This document shows positions 49,298 through 56,732 of a stretch of 64,000 nucleotides of DNA, piece after piece; positions within the stretch are counted from its first letter, which is position 1, and the number at the start of each line of letters is the position of its first letter. The DNA comes from Legionella maioricensis (GTDB taxonomy: Bacteria; Pseudomonadota; Gammaproteobacteria; Legionellales; Legionellaceae), in the NCBI RefSeq assembly GCF_023618015.1, contig NZ_JAJKBJ010000010.1, positions 1 through 64,000 on the forward strand, given 5' to 3'. The position numbers and the translations under genes are program-made. Below the pieces are notes generated by a model. The model had not been told where the DNA came from. It saw nothing but the letters and a program-made list of their open reading frames with translations, and did not search any database.

Positions 49298-50407
49298 ATG
49301 TCATTCAACAATACACAACAAGCTGCTGACGCGCCCCGGATTCTGGGCGCGACAGGACTAGAAATGCCCGAAATGGGTGCTGCGCGCATTCAGGTTGATC
49401 ACAAACAAATAATCAACTGTCGTGCTGACTTAAACCAATTGGTTCCCTTCAAATACAGATGGGCTTGGGACAAATATTTAACTGCCTGCGCTAATCACTG
49501 GATGCCTAATGAAATAAACATGAGTGCCGATGTGGCATTATGGAAAGATCCTAATGGACTTACTGAAGATGAGCGCTTAATTATTAAACGTAATTTAGGT
49601 TTCTTCTCCACTGCTGATTCATTGGTTGCCAATAATCTGGTTCTTGCTGTTTACAAACACATTACCAATCCTGAATGCAGACAATATCTATTACGTCAAG
49701 CCTTTGAAGAAGCCCTGCATACTCATGCTTATCAATACATCATTGAAAGTTTAGGACTTGATGAAGCAGAAGTATTTAATATGTATCGGGAAATCCCTTC
49801 AGTGGCCACTAAAGCAGCCTGGGCATTGCCTTTCACCCAAAGTTTAGGTGATGAAAGTTTCCATACTGGTACTCTTGAGGATGATCAACGTCTATTACGC
49901 GATTTGATCGCATTTTATGTCATCTTTGAAGGTATATTTTTCTACGTTGGTTTTACTCAGATTCTCTCTATGGGACGTCGTAATAAAATGGTAGGGACAT
50001 CAGAGCAATTCCAATATATATTGCGTGACGAATCCATGCATATGAATTTTGGTATTGATGTCATCAACCAAATTAAAATCGAAAATCCGCATTTATGGAC
50101 GCCTGAGTTTAAAAATGAAATTATTCAACTCGTCAAAGATGGCGTAGCAATGGAATATCAATATGCTAAAGATACTATGCCTCATGGTATTTTAGGAATG
50201 AATGCAGAAATGTTTGAAGAATATCTGCATTTCATTGCCAATCGTCGTCTCAATCAAATTGGCCTGACTGAACAATACCCCGGCGCTGAAAATCCATTCC
50301 CATGGATGAGTGAAATGATGGACTTAAAGAAAGAGAAAAATTTCTTTGAAACACGCGTCATTGAGTACCAGGCAGGCGGTACTTTAAGTTGGGAAGATGA
50401 AGATTAA
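49298..50407 (+). CDS. nrdB: Ribonucleoside-diphosphate reductase, class Ia, beta subunit
   Basis: This 369-residue subunit carries the diiron-tyrosyl radical site. Metal ligands lie in [24 protein letters not shown] and [10 protein letters not shown], with the radical Tyr four residues after the His of EALH. The sequence is of the Chlamydia-like subgroup, but Phe of the Chlamydia radical-free type is not present; the Tyr is kept. So it should be an ordinary class Ia enzyme. The start follows AGGAG. A hairpin follows the gene. Confidence 0.98.
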   Translation: MSFNNTQQAADAPRILGATGLEMPEMGAARIQVDHKQIINCRADLNQLVPFKYRWAWDKYLTACANHWMPNEINMSADVALWKDPNGLTEDERLIIKRNLGFFSTADSLVANNLVLAVYKHITNPECRQYLLRQAFEEALHTHAYQYIIESLGLDEAEVFNMYREIPSVATKAAWALPFTQSLGDESFHTGTLEDDQRLLRDLIAFYVIFEGIFFYVGFTQILSMGRRNKMVGTSEQFQYILRDESMHMNFGIDVINQIKIENPHLWTPEFKNEIIQLVKDGVAMEYQYAKDTMPHGILGMNAEMFEEYLHFIANRRLNQIGLTEQYPGAENPFPWMSEMMDLKKEKNFFETRVIEYQAGGTLSWEDED

Positions 50408-50435
50408 GGCAAATTTTTTAGTGTAACATGCTCAA

Positions 50436-50459
50436 TCTGCCGGTGCTCTTTCCGGCAGA
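50436..50459 (+). terminator. Hairpin downstream of nrdB
   Basis: TCTGCCGG and CCGGCAGA form an 8-bp stem with an 8-base loop, 28 bases after the nrdB stop codon. Beyond it, up to 50707, the DNA is AT-rich and no gene is visible. Confidence 0.7.
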
Positions 50460-50718
50460 CTCCTTCTGACGCAGTAATGCATCACTTAATTATTAAATAC
50501 GGAAAACTCCATACCGGTTATTTATAATTTTCTAAACATCCTTTAGTTCTCATTATGTCAATGATATATTAACTAATTTTCTGATAGTTATTTGAATGTA
50601 ACTTTCAACTTCCTGGGTACGTAGGTCTTTTAAGCAATTAGCAAAATAAAATATCCACAGCCCTAATTATAATGAATTTTTTGATTCTATTGATTTGTTG
50701 ATTTAAGGGAGGATTTTG

Positions 50719-51468
50719 ATGTCAAGAAAGAACTATATAGCCTGTGCCGTGTTGCTTTTGGTTTCTGAGTCAGTTTTAGCGAAACATTTATTAAAAGAAT
50801 CCACAGATTTAATTTTTCGTCCATTTGGAGTTTTTAATGTGGGGGCTGACTTTATTCGCTCTGGAAGATCTCAAACAGTAACTTTGCTTCCCCCATTTTC
50901 AAATCATTATACTAACTCAGATAATTATCAAAGCAGCGGAAGCTTGGGGGGCGGTTTAGGCATAGAGTCATTTAAATCCGAAAGACTCTTCTGGCAATTA
51001 GGTGTATCTGCCTATTTTGATTCTCAGGTTACTAATAGTGGCGACGTATGGCAATTTGGCTTGCCTGAATTTAATAATTTGACCTACAGTTATCAGACTC
51101 AATACTCGCGAATAGTGGCTTCAGGTAAAATATTAAGCACGGTAAAACAAAGGATACATCCGTATCTTTCTGGAGAATTAGGAGTTGGTTTCAATAGAGT
51201 CTCAGGATATCATGAAATTCCCCTGATACCTGAAGTACTGCCCATGTCGCCATTTAGGAGCGCAACACAGAGCTCGTTCACCTGGGGAGCTGGGGTTGGT
51301 CTGGATGTCGATCTCAACGCGCCAGTAAGACTGGGTATAGGATATCAATTTGCCGATTTAGGTAAGGCATCATTAGGTTTGAGCCCTGCCCAACTGACAA
51401 ACGACACCTTGCATGTTTCTAATTCATATACTCATCAAGTCAGGATACAACTGACAGCTCTTATCTAA
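50719..51468 (+). CDS. Outer-membrane beta-barrel protein
   Basis: A 249-residue exported protein. The signal peptide is NYIACAVLLLVSESVLA. The mature part alternates polar and hydrophobic residues in strand patterns (SLGGGLGIESFKSERLFWQLGVSAYF, HPYLSGELGVGFNRV, SSFTWGAGVGLDVDLNAPVRLGIGYQFADLG). It ends HQVRIQLTALI. ATG 50719 is preceded by GGGAGGA; an adjacent TTG (50716) is too close to it. It differs from the barrel at 32314, so it is not a recent duplicate. Confidence 0.83.
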   Translation: MSRKNYIACAVLLLVSESVLAKHLLKESTDLIFRPFGVFNVGADFIRSGRSQTVTLLPPFSNHYTNSDNYQSSGSLGGGLGIESFKSERLFWQLGVSAYFDSQVTNSGDVWQFGLPEFNNLTYSYQTQYSRIVASGKILSTVKQRIHPYLSGELGVGFNRVSGYHEIPLIPEVLPMSPFRSATQSSFTWGAGVGLDVDLNAPVRLGIGYQFADLGKASLGLSPAQLTNDTLHVSNSYTHQVRIQLTALI

Positions 51469-51540
51469 GGACGAATAATAATGAAGGACTTTGGGCGAGA
51501 ATTGCCTTAGATTAATTTCGTATGGCTAATGGGAACAAGA

Positions 51541-52749
51541 TTAGCCTGTGCCGAGTGCTGCATTGCGAATGTCCGCACTGCACACCGAATTAAACACTGG
51601 AGAATACTGTTCATTTGCAAAAAAGTTAGCTATGAATGGCTGTACGATTTTTGGTTGTTCCTTAGACAATTGTTCTTTTATGAAGAGTTCTATTTCCTCA
51701 CGATTTTCTATTGGTTTTTCTATCCAGGATTCAAGTTTATCTCCAGGGATTGTCAAGTTTAAGACGATCTTGTTGTATGGAGATGAATCAATTAGAATGC
51801 TTAAATAATGCTCTTTTCTGGCTGAATATCTGGCCAGGTACTCACCAGGGTTACTGAGTAGCCGCTTTGCAGCCTCTGTATCAATATTACCGTGATATAA
51901 TGGAGAATCCATCTCTTTTTTCAATTCTGGTTTCATTTTAAAAAATACGGCCGCTTTTCTATAATCCCACAATTTGGAATTACCCTGCTGTTCGCCAGTA
52001 TTTTCAATCGCTTGCTTTTGCAGCACATTTCCGTAGAACAGTATGGCGCGCACGAGCATCATTGCCGTGTAAATTTTCGATAATTGCTCAGTAAATCCTG
52101 CACTGCAATGTCCATGTTGGCTAATTTGATATAATTGAGAATATATGGGGGCTAACCCTGTATCTCTCAATTTGACAAATTCAGACTCAGCGAATTTATT
52201 CAATGCCTTGGCCAGACTCGGTTCTTTTGGTGTGGATGCTTGAGAATCCTCCTCCAGAAAGGTGTACAATAAAGATATTGCTAACTCAAATTCATGGAAT
52301 TCGGCGGTATTTTCACCAAAGGCCCAACGGTATCGTAAGTGGACATTTTTTGCTTTTTCTAAAATATTTTCAAACAGATTGCAAAACGTATCATGAAACA
52401 GTGGAACATCTTTCACAGCAGGGCCAAGGGTTTTACTCATCAAAACATTGCAACGCTCGTATACACTGGGAAACGTTGTAAATATTCGCAGAAGGTCTTC
52501 TCTTGAAAAGCATTCAACCCAATGTGTGCTTCGTTCAGTAATTTCCCTGCCGCCAATATAATCATCGAGCAAACCGGTCCTATCGATGCGATTTAGAAGC
52601 ATTTCTTCCGTATAAATTGCGTTATCGGACGTGGTAATGGTTCTGGCTTCCTGCATCTCTTCTTGTGGGTAGTCATCAGTTTGTTTTTCTTTTCCTTCTT
52701 CACTTGAAGTGTCCATAGAATGTTTGATTTCTATCTTCTTTTTGCTCAT
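51541..52749 (-). CDS. SH2-domain protein, probable Dot/Icm effector
   Basis: A 402-residue soluble protein without a signal peptide. Residues about 282-372 resemble a phosphotyrosine-binding SH2 domain. SPLYHGNIDTEAAKRLL matches the WYHGxIxRxxAExLL opening and GEYLARYSARKEHYLSILI the FLVRxS strand. R307 is at the phosphate-binding Arg position, and a later IPGDKLESWIEKPIENREEI fills the rest. Residues 1-270 are mostly helical and of unknown type, starting with a Lys/Glu-rich tail. SH2 domains are eukaryotic, but a Legionella family is known, several secreted. ATG follows AGAGG. The domain call is from pattern recognition. Confidence 0.78.
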   Translation of the reverse strand: MSKKKIEIKHSMDTSSEEGKEKQTDDYPQEEMQEARTITTSDNAIYTEEMLLNRIDRTGLLDDYIGGREITERSTHWVECFSREDLLRIFTTFPSVYERCNVLMSKTLGPAVKDVPLFHDTFCNLFENILEKAKNVHLRYRWAFGENTAEFHEFELAISLLYTFLEEDSQASTPKEPSLAKALNKFAESEFVKLRDTGLAPIYSQLYQISQHGHCSAGFTEQLSKIYTAMMLVRAILFYGNVLQKQAIENTGEQQGNSKLWDYRKAAVFFKMKPELKKEMDSPLYHGNIDTEAAKRLLSNPGEYLARYSARKEHYLSILIDSSPYNKIVLNLTIPGDKLESWIEKPIENREEIELFIKEQLSKEQPKIVQPFIANFFANEQYSPVFNSVCSADIRNAALGTG

Positions 52750-52909
52750 ATATACCTCTGTTCACTAGAATGTTTTCCGGATGCTTATGAGGTTTTTAGC
52801 ACTTATTCCCGTGCTAAAAAGAAATCTACCGGACAATATGTTTAAATATTAGCACAACTGGGTATAAAATGGATTTTCTGAAAATTTAAGTTGAATGATG
52901 TCCGTATAT

Positions 52910-53503
52910 TTATTGAGGCTGATAAAATGGATTTTGACTAATCTCAGCCTGTTGACTACTGGACGAAATCTCTTTGGGGGTTATCACACAATCTTCTTGT
53001 AAAAAATCTTGTATCTTACCTTCAAAAAGAAGGGTTTTAGGTTGGGAACAATAAAAATCAAAGCATTTTCCTTCTGCATCAGAAGATCTATTAATTAAAT
53101 ACACACGCCAATCACCACTCTCTTTGTCAGGAGGCACTATTAAGGTTTCTCCCTCCATACTCATGACCGCTTTGATGGTTATTTCTCTATTTTTATTAAA
53201 AAAAGCCTTACCTAAGCGCATGGCATAATCTAAAAGTGGATTATCCTTATCTATATCAGAAACAATAATTTCTATCTCCTTGATAGAGGCAGGAAGGCCG
53301 CTTTGTAACAACTTTGCGGCTAGCATTTGGGGGGCAATAAGATTTTGAAAAGAGCCGTCTGCATTTAAAGAAACTAAAGTAAGTTTATCACTTTGATCAA
53401 ACTCAAAATTAGGAAAATTAATAATCAGGGAATGTCCGTTTTCTGACTTCAGAGAGCCAATGCCTTTTCTATTAAGAGCTGAATCAAAAAAAGAAATAAT
53501 CAT
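52910..53503 (-). CDS. Hypothetical protein, possible degenerate relative of the next gene
   Basis: A 197-residue soluble protein with no signal peptide and no recognised family. PQMLAAKLLQSGLPASIKEIEIIVSDID and YAMRLGKAFFNKNREITIKAVM resemble, in order and spacing, DLLIARLKEA...MHIDLIGCLT and FAGRVAERLLEAGFNIRVNAFT of the neighbouring protein. The position of the Cys is replaced here (VSDID). If so, it is an inactive caspase-fold homologue. The tail (SSSSQQAEISQNPFYQPQ) is polar. It is divergent from 53641-55407 with about 137 bases between. Confidence 0.5.
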   Translation of the reverse strand: MIISFFDSALNRKGIGSLKSENGHSLIINFPNFEFDQSDKLTLVSLNADGSFQNLIAPQMLAAKLLQSGLPASIKEIEIIVSDIDKDNPLLDYAMRLGKAFFNKNREITIKAVMSMEGETLIVPPDKESGDWRVYLINRSSDAEGKCFDFYCSQPKTLLFEGKIQDFLQEDCVITPKEISSSSQQAEISQNPFYQPQ

Positions 53504-53640
53504 ATTATTTACCCGTTTAAAACGACAGTGAGCTCAGTTTAACTTTTCAGTTTCTTTTCAATTAAGTTAATAAACCATTAATGTTCACCAGTTATTCTAA
53601 TAATTATAGCAAGGTTTAAAATATAGAGTTGGTGGTTATT

Positions 53641-55407
53641 ATGATAATAATGTTAGATGCCGATAAAACTATTATCAAAACCAAGGAATTAATTAAGGGA
53701 AAAGATCAAGTTGAAAAAGTTCAACGAACAAGAGATGGAAATTACACTTTACAAGGCACTCGAAAATCATTTTTAACAGAACATAACAATAAACCCATCA
53801 CTCGAATAACTTTTATTGGACATAGCGCCTATGAAGAAGGTACGGGAGTTCAGTGTTATGGGGGCTATGAAGTAGAGGATTTCTCAGATTTACTGATCGC
53901 ACGACTCAAAGAAGCCAACGAATCATCCGGAAAAAAGAATGGCTTCACAGACAATCTTATGCACATTGACTTAATAGGATGTTTGACCGGGTACGTTTCT
54001 CCCACCGGCAAAAGTTTTGCTGGAAGAGTAGCTGAACGACTGTTAGAAGCAGGTTTTAATATTCGTGTTAATGCATTTACCAATCGAAGCCTTCCCCAGC
54101 CCCATGCTGTTTCAAGCATGATTTCCATGCCTAGTGTAGAAGAAGGAAAACTCTATATTCGTGGATTTTCCAGCCCTGCTCATCAAGAAAAATATGACCA
54201 GATGAAAGTGGTCATTGCCAAGGATATAGAAGAAAAAGAATGTAAGGGATGTGAATTAGCAGAACTAATGGAAAAATTTGCAGCCAAAAAAAATGAAAAA
54301 AAGGAGAAGCAAGAAAAACATAAAATTGTTCAAGATGAGATGGAAAAAATGCAAGGACGTTATAACTCCTTAACAAAAGAAATTAAAGTATTGGAAGAAA
54401 AATTAAAAACTCATAATACTAAAAAATTCTCATCTGAAAAATTACAGGATAGTATTGAATCAGTTGTTGATTATGCAAAAAAAACCAAATCTAAATGGCA
54501 AGCCAAGGCAGTTTCTTTGGATCAAGAAATCAGGAAAATAAATTCCTCTCAACAGCCCGAGCAAGAAAAATCCAGCGTAATTATGAAAGCCATAGAGAGA
54601 GCAGTAAAAGATATTCGCAGCCATTTTTTTAGTGGTAGAAAAAGTACTACCGCTAACGCACTTCAAGATGTGATGGATAACAAAGAAAACATCACTTCTT
54701 TTAGTTCACTTAAATCCCTCTTAAACACCATTGGGCAGGATGCCATAGACAATAATTCAAAATGGAAGAATAAGACCCGTGATTTACTGTTAAAAATTGA
54801 TGTAATTGACCAATCATCTAAAGACGAGCACACGAAACTGCAAGAAGCATTAGCTTTAATTGATCTTACAGCTAAAGATATTCGCGGACATTTTTTTGGA
54901 GGCAGTGGAAGTACAATAGCTACCCGATTAGAAAAAATATTGGAAAAACAAGATAAATATTTGGCTCATGCAAGAGAGCAAGAGGCGTTCACCAAAGAAT
55001 TATTACAAAAAAAATCAGAGTTAGAAAAACTCCAGACTTCACCGCAGATTAAGATTTTAAAAGACGATAAGCAGAAATTGAAAACAAGTCTGGAGGATTT
55101 GGAGAAAGACATACAATCTATTGGCCAACAAGGGAGACGTGTCGCTCGAGAAATAAGAGGTTTGGATAAACAAATTGATGAGGGAAAAAAGAAAATGGTA
55201 TCTTTTGCCGTAGAGGTAGCTTGCACTGACAATGTGCGTCATTATTTAGATTCACATCCTGAATGTAACTTCACTCAGCCAGCACAGGAAAAACAATTAA
55301 AAAGCAATCATGTCATTCGTAACTCCGGAAGGGTTGGCTTTTTCCAACCCCAAACTCACACAACAGATACGGTATCTGTTGCCCCGGTTTCTATAATTAA
55401 AATATAG
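53641..55407 (+). CDS. Caspase-fold-like peptidase domain with coiled coils and internal duplication
   Basis: A 588-residue protein with no signal peptide. Residues about 45-175 fit a clan CD cysteine-peptidase core: ITRITFIGHSAYEEGTG (His61), then MHIDLIGCLTGY (Cys114) and SFAGRVAERLLEAGF. This recalls the C80-type processing domain with its GHG/GC dyad. Residues 195-500 are highly charged coiled coil. Two copies of an ~85-residue module lie at about 266-351 and 356-441, with shared AxKDIRxHFFxG and ST-A--L---. ATG 53641 is chosen from several clustered starts; a GTG at 53629 is possible. A secreted effector is likely. Peptidase activity is unproven. Confidence 0.6.
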   Translation: MIIMLDADKTIIKTKELIKGKDQVEKVQRTRDGNYTLQGTRKSFLTEHNNKPITRITFIGHSAYEEGTGVQCYGGYEVEDFSDLLIARLKEANESSGKKNGFTDNLMHIDLIGCLTGYVSPTGKSFAGRVAERLLEAGFNIRVNAFTNRSLPQPHAVSSMISMPSVEEGKLYIRGFSSPAHQEKYDQMKVVIAKDIEEKECKGCELAELMEKFAAKKNEKKEKQEKHKIVQDEMEKMQGRYNSLTKEIKVLEEKLKTHNTKKFSSEKLQDSIESVVDYAKKTKSKWQAKAVSLDQEIRKINSSQQPEQEKSSVIMKAIERAVKDIRSHFFSGRKSTTANALQDVMDNKENITSFSSLKSLLNTIGQDAIDNNSKWKNKTRDLLLKIDVIDQSSKDEHTKLQEALALIDLTAKDIRGHFFGGSGSTIATRLEKILEKQDKYLAHAREQEAFTKELLQKKSELEKLQTSPQIKILKDDKQKLKTSLEDLEKDIQSIGQQGRRVAREIRGLDKQIDEGKKKMVSFAVEVACTDNVRHYLDSHPECNFTQPAQEKQLKSNHVIRNSGRVGFFQPQTHTTDTVSVAPVSIIKI

Positions 55408-55507
55408 CAAAATTGACCTGAGAGAATGTCAGCAAACGTTGTTATAAAGCCGAATACTTAATGAATTAACCTGAAAATACCTTATAACCACTATTGAAAA
55501 AACGAGA

Positions 55508-55610
55508 GTAGGTAGGAGCTGAGCTCAGCGAAGCCCAACAATAAATTAGAAATCATGGCATTATTTAGCCTTGGGTGTTGGGCTTCGCTTTGCTTCAGCA
55601 CCAACCTACG
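55508..55610. repeat. Complete GTAGGTTGGGC-type inverted-repeat element
   Basis: Left arm GTAGGTAGGAGCTGAGC...GCGAAGCCCAAC (55508-55539) and right arm TGTTGGGCTTCGC...CACCAACCTACG (55576-55610) pair around a 36-base spacer. It lies in the 356-base gap after the coiled-coil gene and explains most of it. Confidence 0.75.
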
Positions 55611-55763
55611 TATTCAACTGTAATAAAGAATTTTTTGAGAACTCTTCAAGTCCTCGATATTTTAAGATAAATTGTCAAAGATCTTGTGGGCAGAGCAATA
55701 AATCTCAGCTTGGCGGTTATGTCGGATGACCCAGCTTACTTTATTTAATAAGAAAGGATTGTT

Positions 55764-56066
55764 ATGTTAAAACGTTGGCTAACAGGAGTACCGCCCCTGA
55801 GGAGAAGTACATTTTTTAGTCGACAGTCGCAACAGACGCATCAACGGTCTCATCATCACTCATCTCAAAATAACTCCATACCCCGCCATGAATTGAAAAC
55901 TCACTTTCCTATATTTACTTTTTTGGAAATGGGCCTGTATGGCTGCACCCTATTTTATCTGGTCTATTCTATAAAGAATGAAAAAGTAAAATTGAGTAAT
56001 AATCAAACACCTAATCTGAATGAAGCGCCTAGAGAAACTCAGGAACCAAAAGGACCCAGAGTCTAA
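55764..56066 (+). CDS. Small single-pass membrane protein
   Basis: A 100-residue hypothetical protein with a basic His/Ser/Gln-rich N-terminus (FFSRQSQQTHQRSHHHSSQ), one hydrophobic helix (about 50-70; FPIFTFLEMGLYGCTLFYLVYS) and a polar tail. It has no recognised family. The ATG follows AAAGGA. It is convergent with zur with only 3 bases between the stop codons. Confidence 0.6.
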   Translation: MLKRWLTGVPPLRRSTFFSRQSQQTHQRSHHHSSQNNSIPRHELKTHFPIFTFLEMGLYGCTLFYLVYSIKNEKVKLSNNQTPNLNEAPRETQEPKGPRV

Positions 56067-56069
56067 GCC

Positions 56070-56519
56070 TTAATTGCCTCGATTCGTCAGATTGCAATCA
56101 GCGCATAAACCTTTGATTTCTACAGTGCAATTTATAATTGAAAATTGAATGGCATTAGCTGATTCAGTTACAGAAGTAAAATCAAGAATGCACTCTAATT
56201 CTTTGACAAAATCACATTGACTGCAAATGAGGAACTGAGCCTGCCCCACGTGATGGCCATGCAAACAGGCAACGTAGGACTTAAGACTGTCGATGCAATG
56301 AATAAATCCCTCTTGATGCCAAAATTGAATGGCACGATAGACTGTAGGCGGCTTGGGGTTCTCAACCTCCATGGATAGTTTCTGCAGTATTTCGTAAGCA
56401 CCAAGAGGCTTTCTCTCATCCGCTAATATTTTGAGGACACGCTCTCTTGGCTCTGTAAATCGATAGCCATGGTGTATGCAATGTTTATAGGCCCTGTCCA
56501 ACAAATTATGTTTCATCAA
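56070..56519 (-). CDS. zur: Fur-family zinc uptake regulator Zur
   Basis: Zur is a zinc-sensing repressor. A 149-residue Fur-fold protein: the DNA-binding wing starts RFTEPRERVLKILADERKPLGAYEILQKL, then PKPPTVYRAIQFWHQEGFIHCI. A His-rich hinge (ACLHGHHVGQAQFLIC) and two Cys pairs for structural zinc (CSQC and CADC) follow. The pattern fits Zur rather than Fur, as it is short and has both CxxC pairs. It is divergent from the P-type ATPase gene, with a perfect Zur operator between, which supports the call. Confidence 0.85.
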   Translation of the reverse strand: MMKHNLLDRAYKHCIHHGYRFTEPRERVLKILADERKPLGAYEILQKLSMEVENPKPPTVYRAIQFWHQEGFIHCIDSLKSYVACLHGHHVGQAQFLICSQCDFVKELECILDFTSVTESANAIQFSIINCTVEIKGLCADCNLTNRGN

Positions 56520-56657
56520 CCATCTTCAAGTTTAGTTAGTACACTGTAGTTTACCATAATCTCTATGGAAAAATAATCCAACAACTGTCCCCAATGATTT
56601 AACAAAGAACATTTTCTGTCTAAAAATTACTTAATGTTTCTTGATTTTCAGCAATTG

Positions 56658-56676
56658 AGTGTTATATTATAACACT
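56658..56676. promoter_or_regulatory. Zur operator (perfect palindrome)
   Basis: AGTGTTATATTATAACACT is a 9-1-9 perfect palindrome whose core TGTTATA-N-TATAACA is identical to the Zur box consensus of E. coli (GAAATGTTATANTATAACATTTC). It lies 138 bases from the zur start codon and 56 bases before the ATPase start codon, where it would cover the ATPase promoter. Confidence 0.85.
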
Positions 56677-56732
56677 TTTTATAAGCCATTGCCTTCTTTG
56701 CATCCTGGTATTCATTTAAATAGAGAAAACTA

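Noticed and set aside
49298-50407. Tyr-less (Chlamydia-type) NrdB
   Set aside because: The sequence is Chlamydia-like overall, but the radical Tyr position is Tyr (HTHAYQY), so it is not the Mn/Fe Phe type by this criterion.
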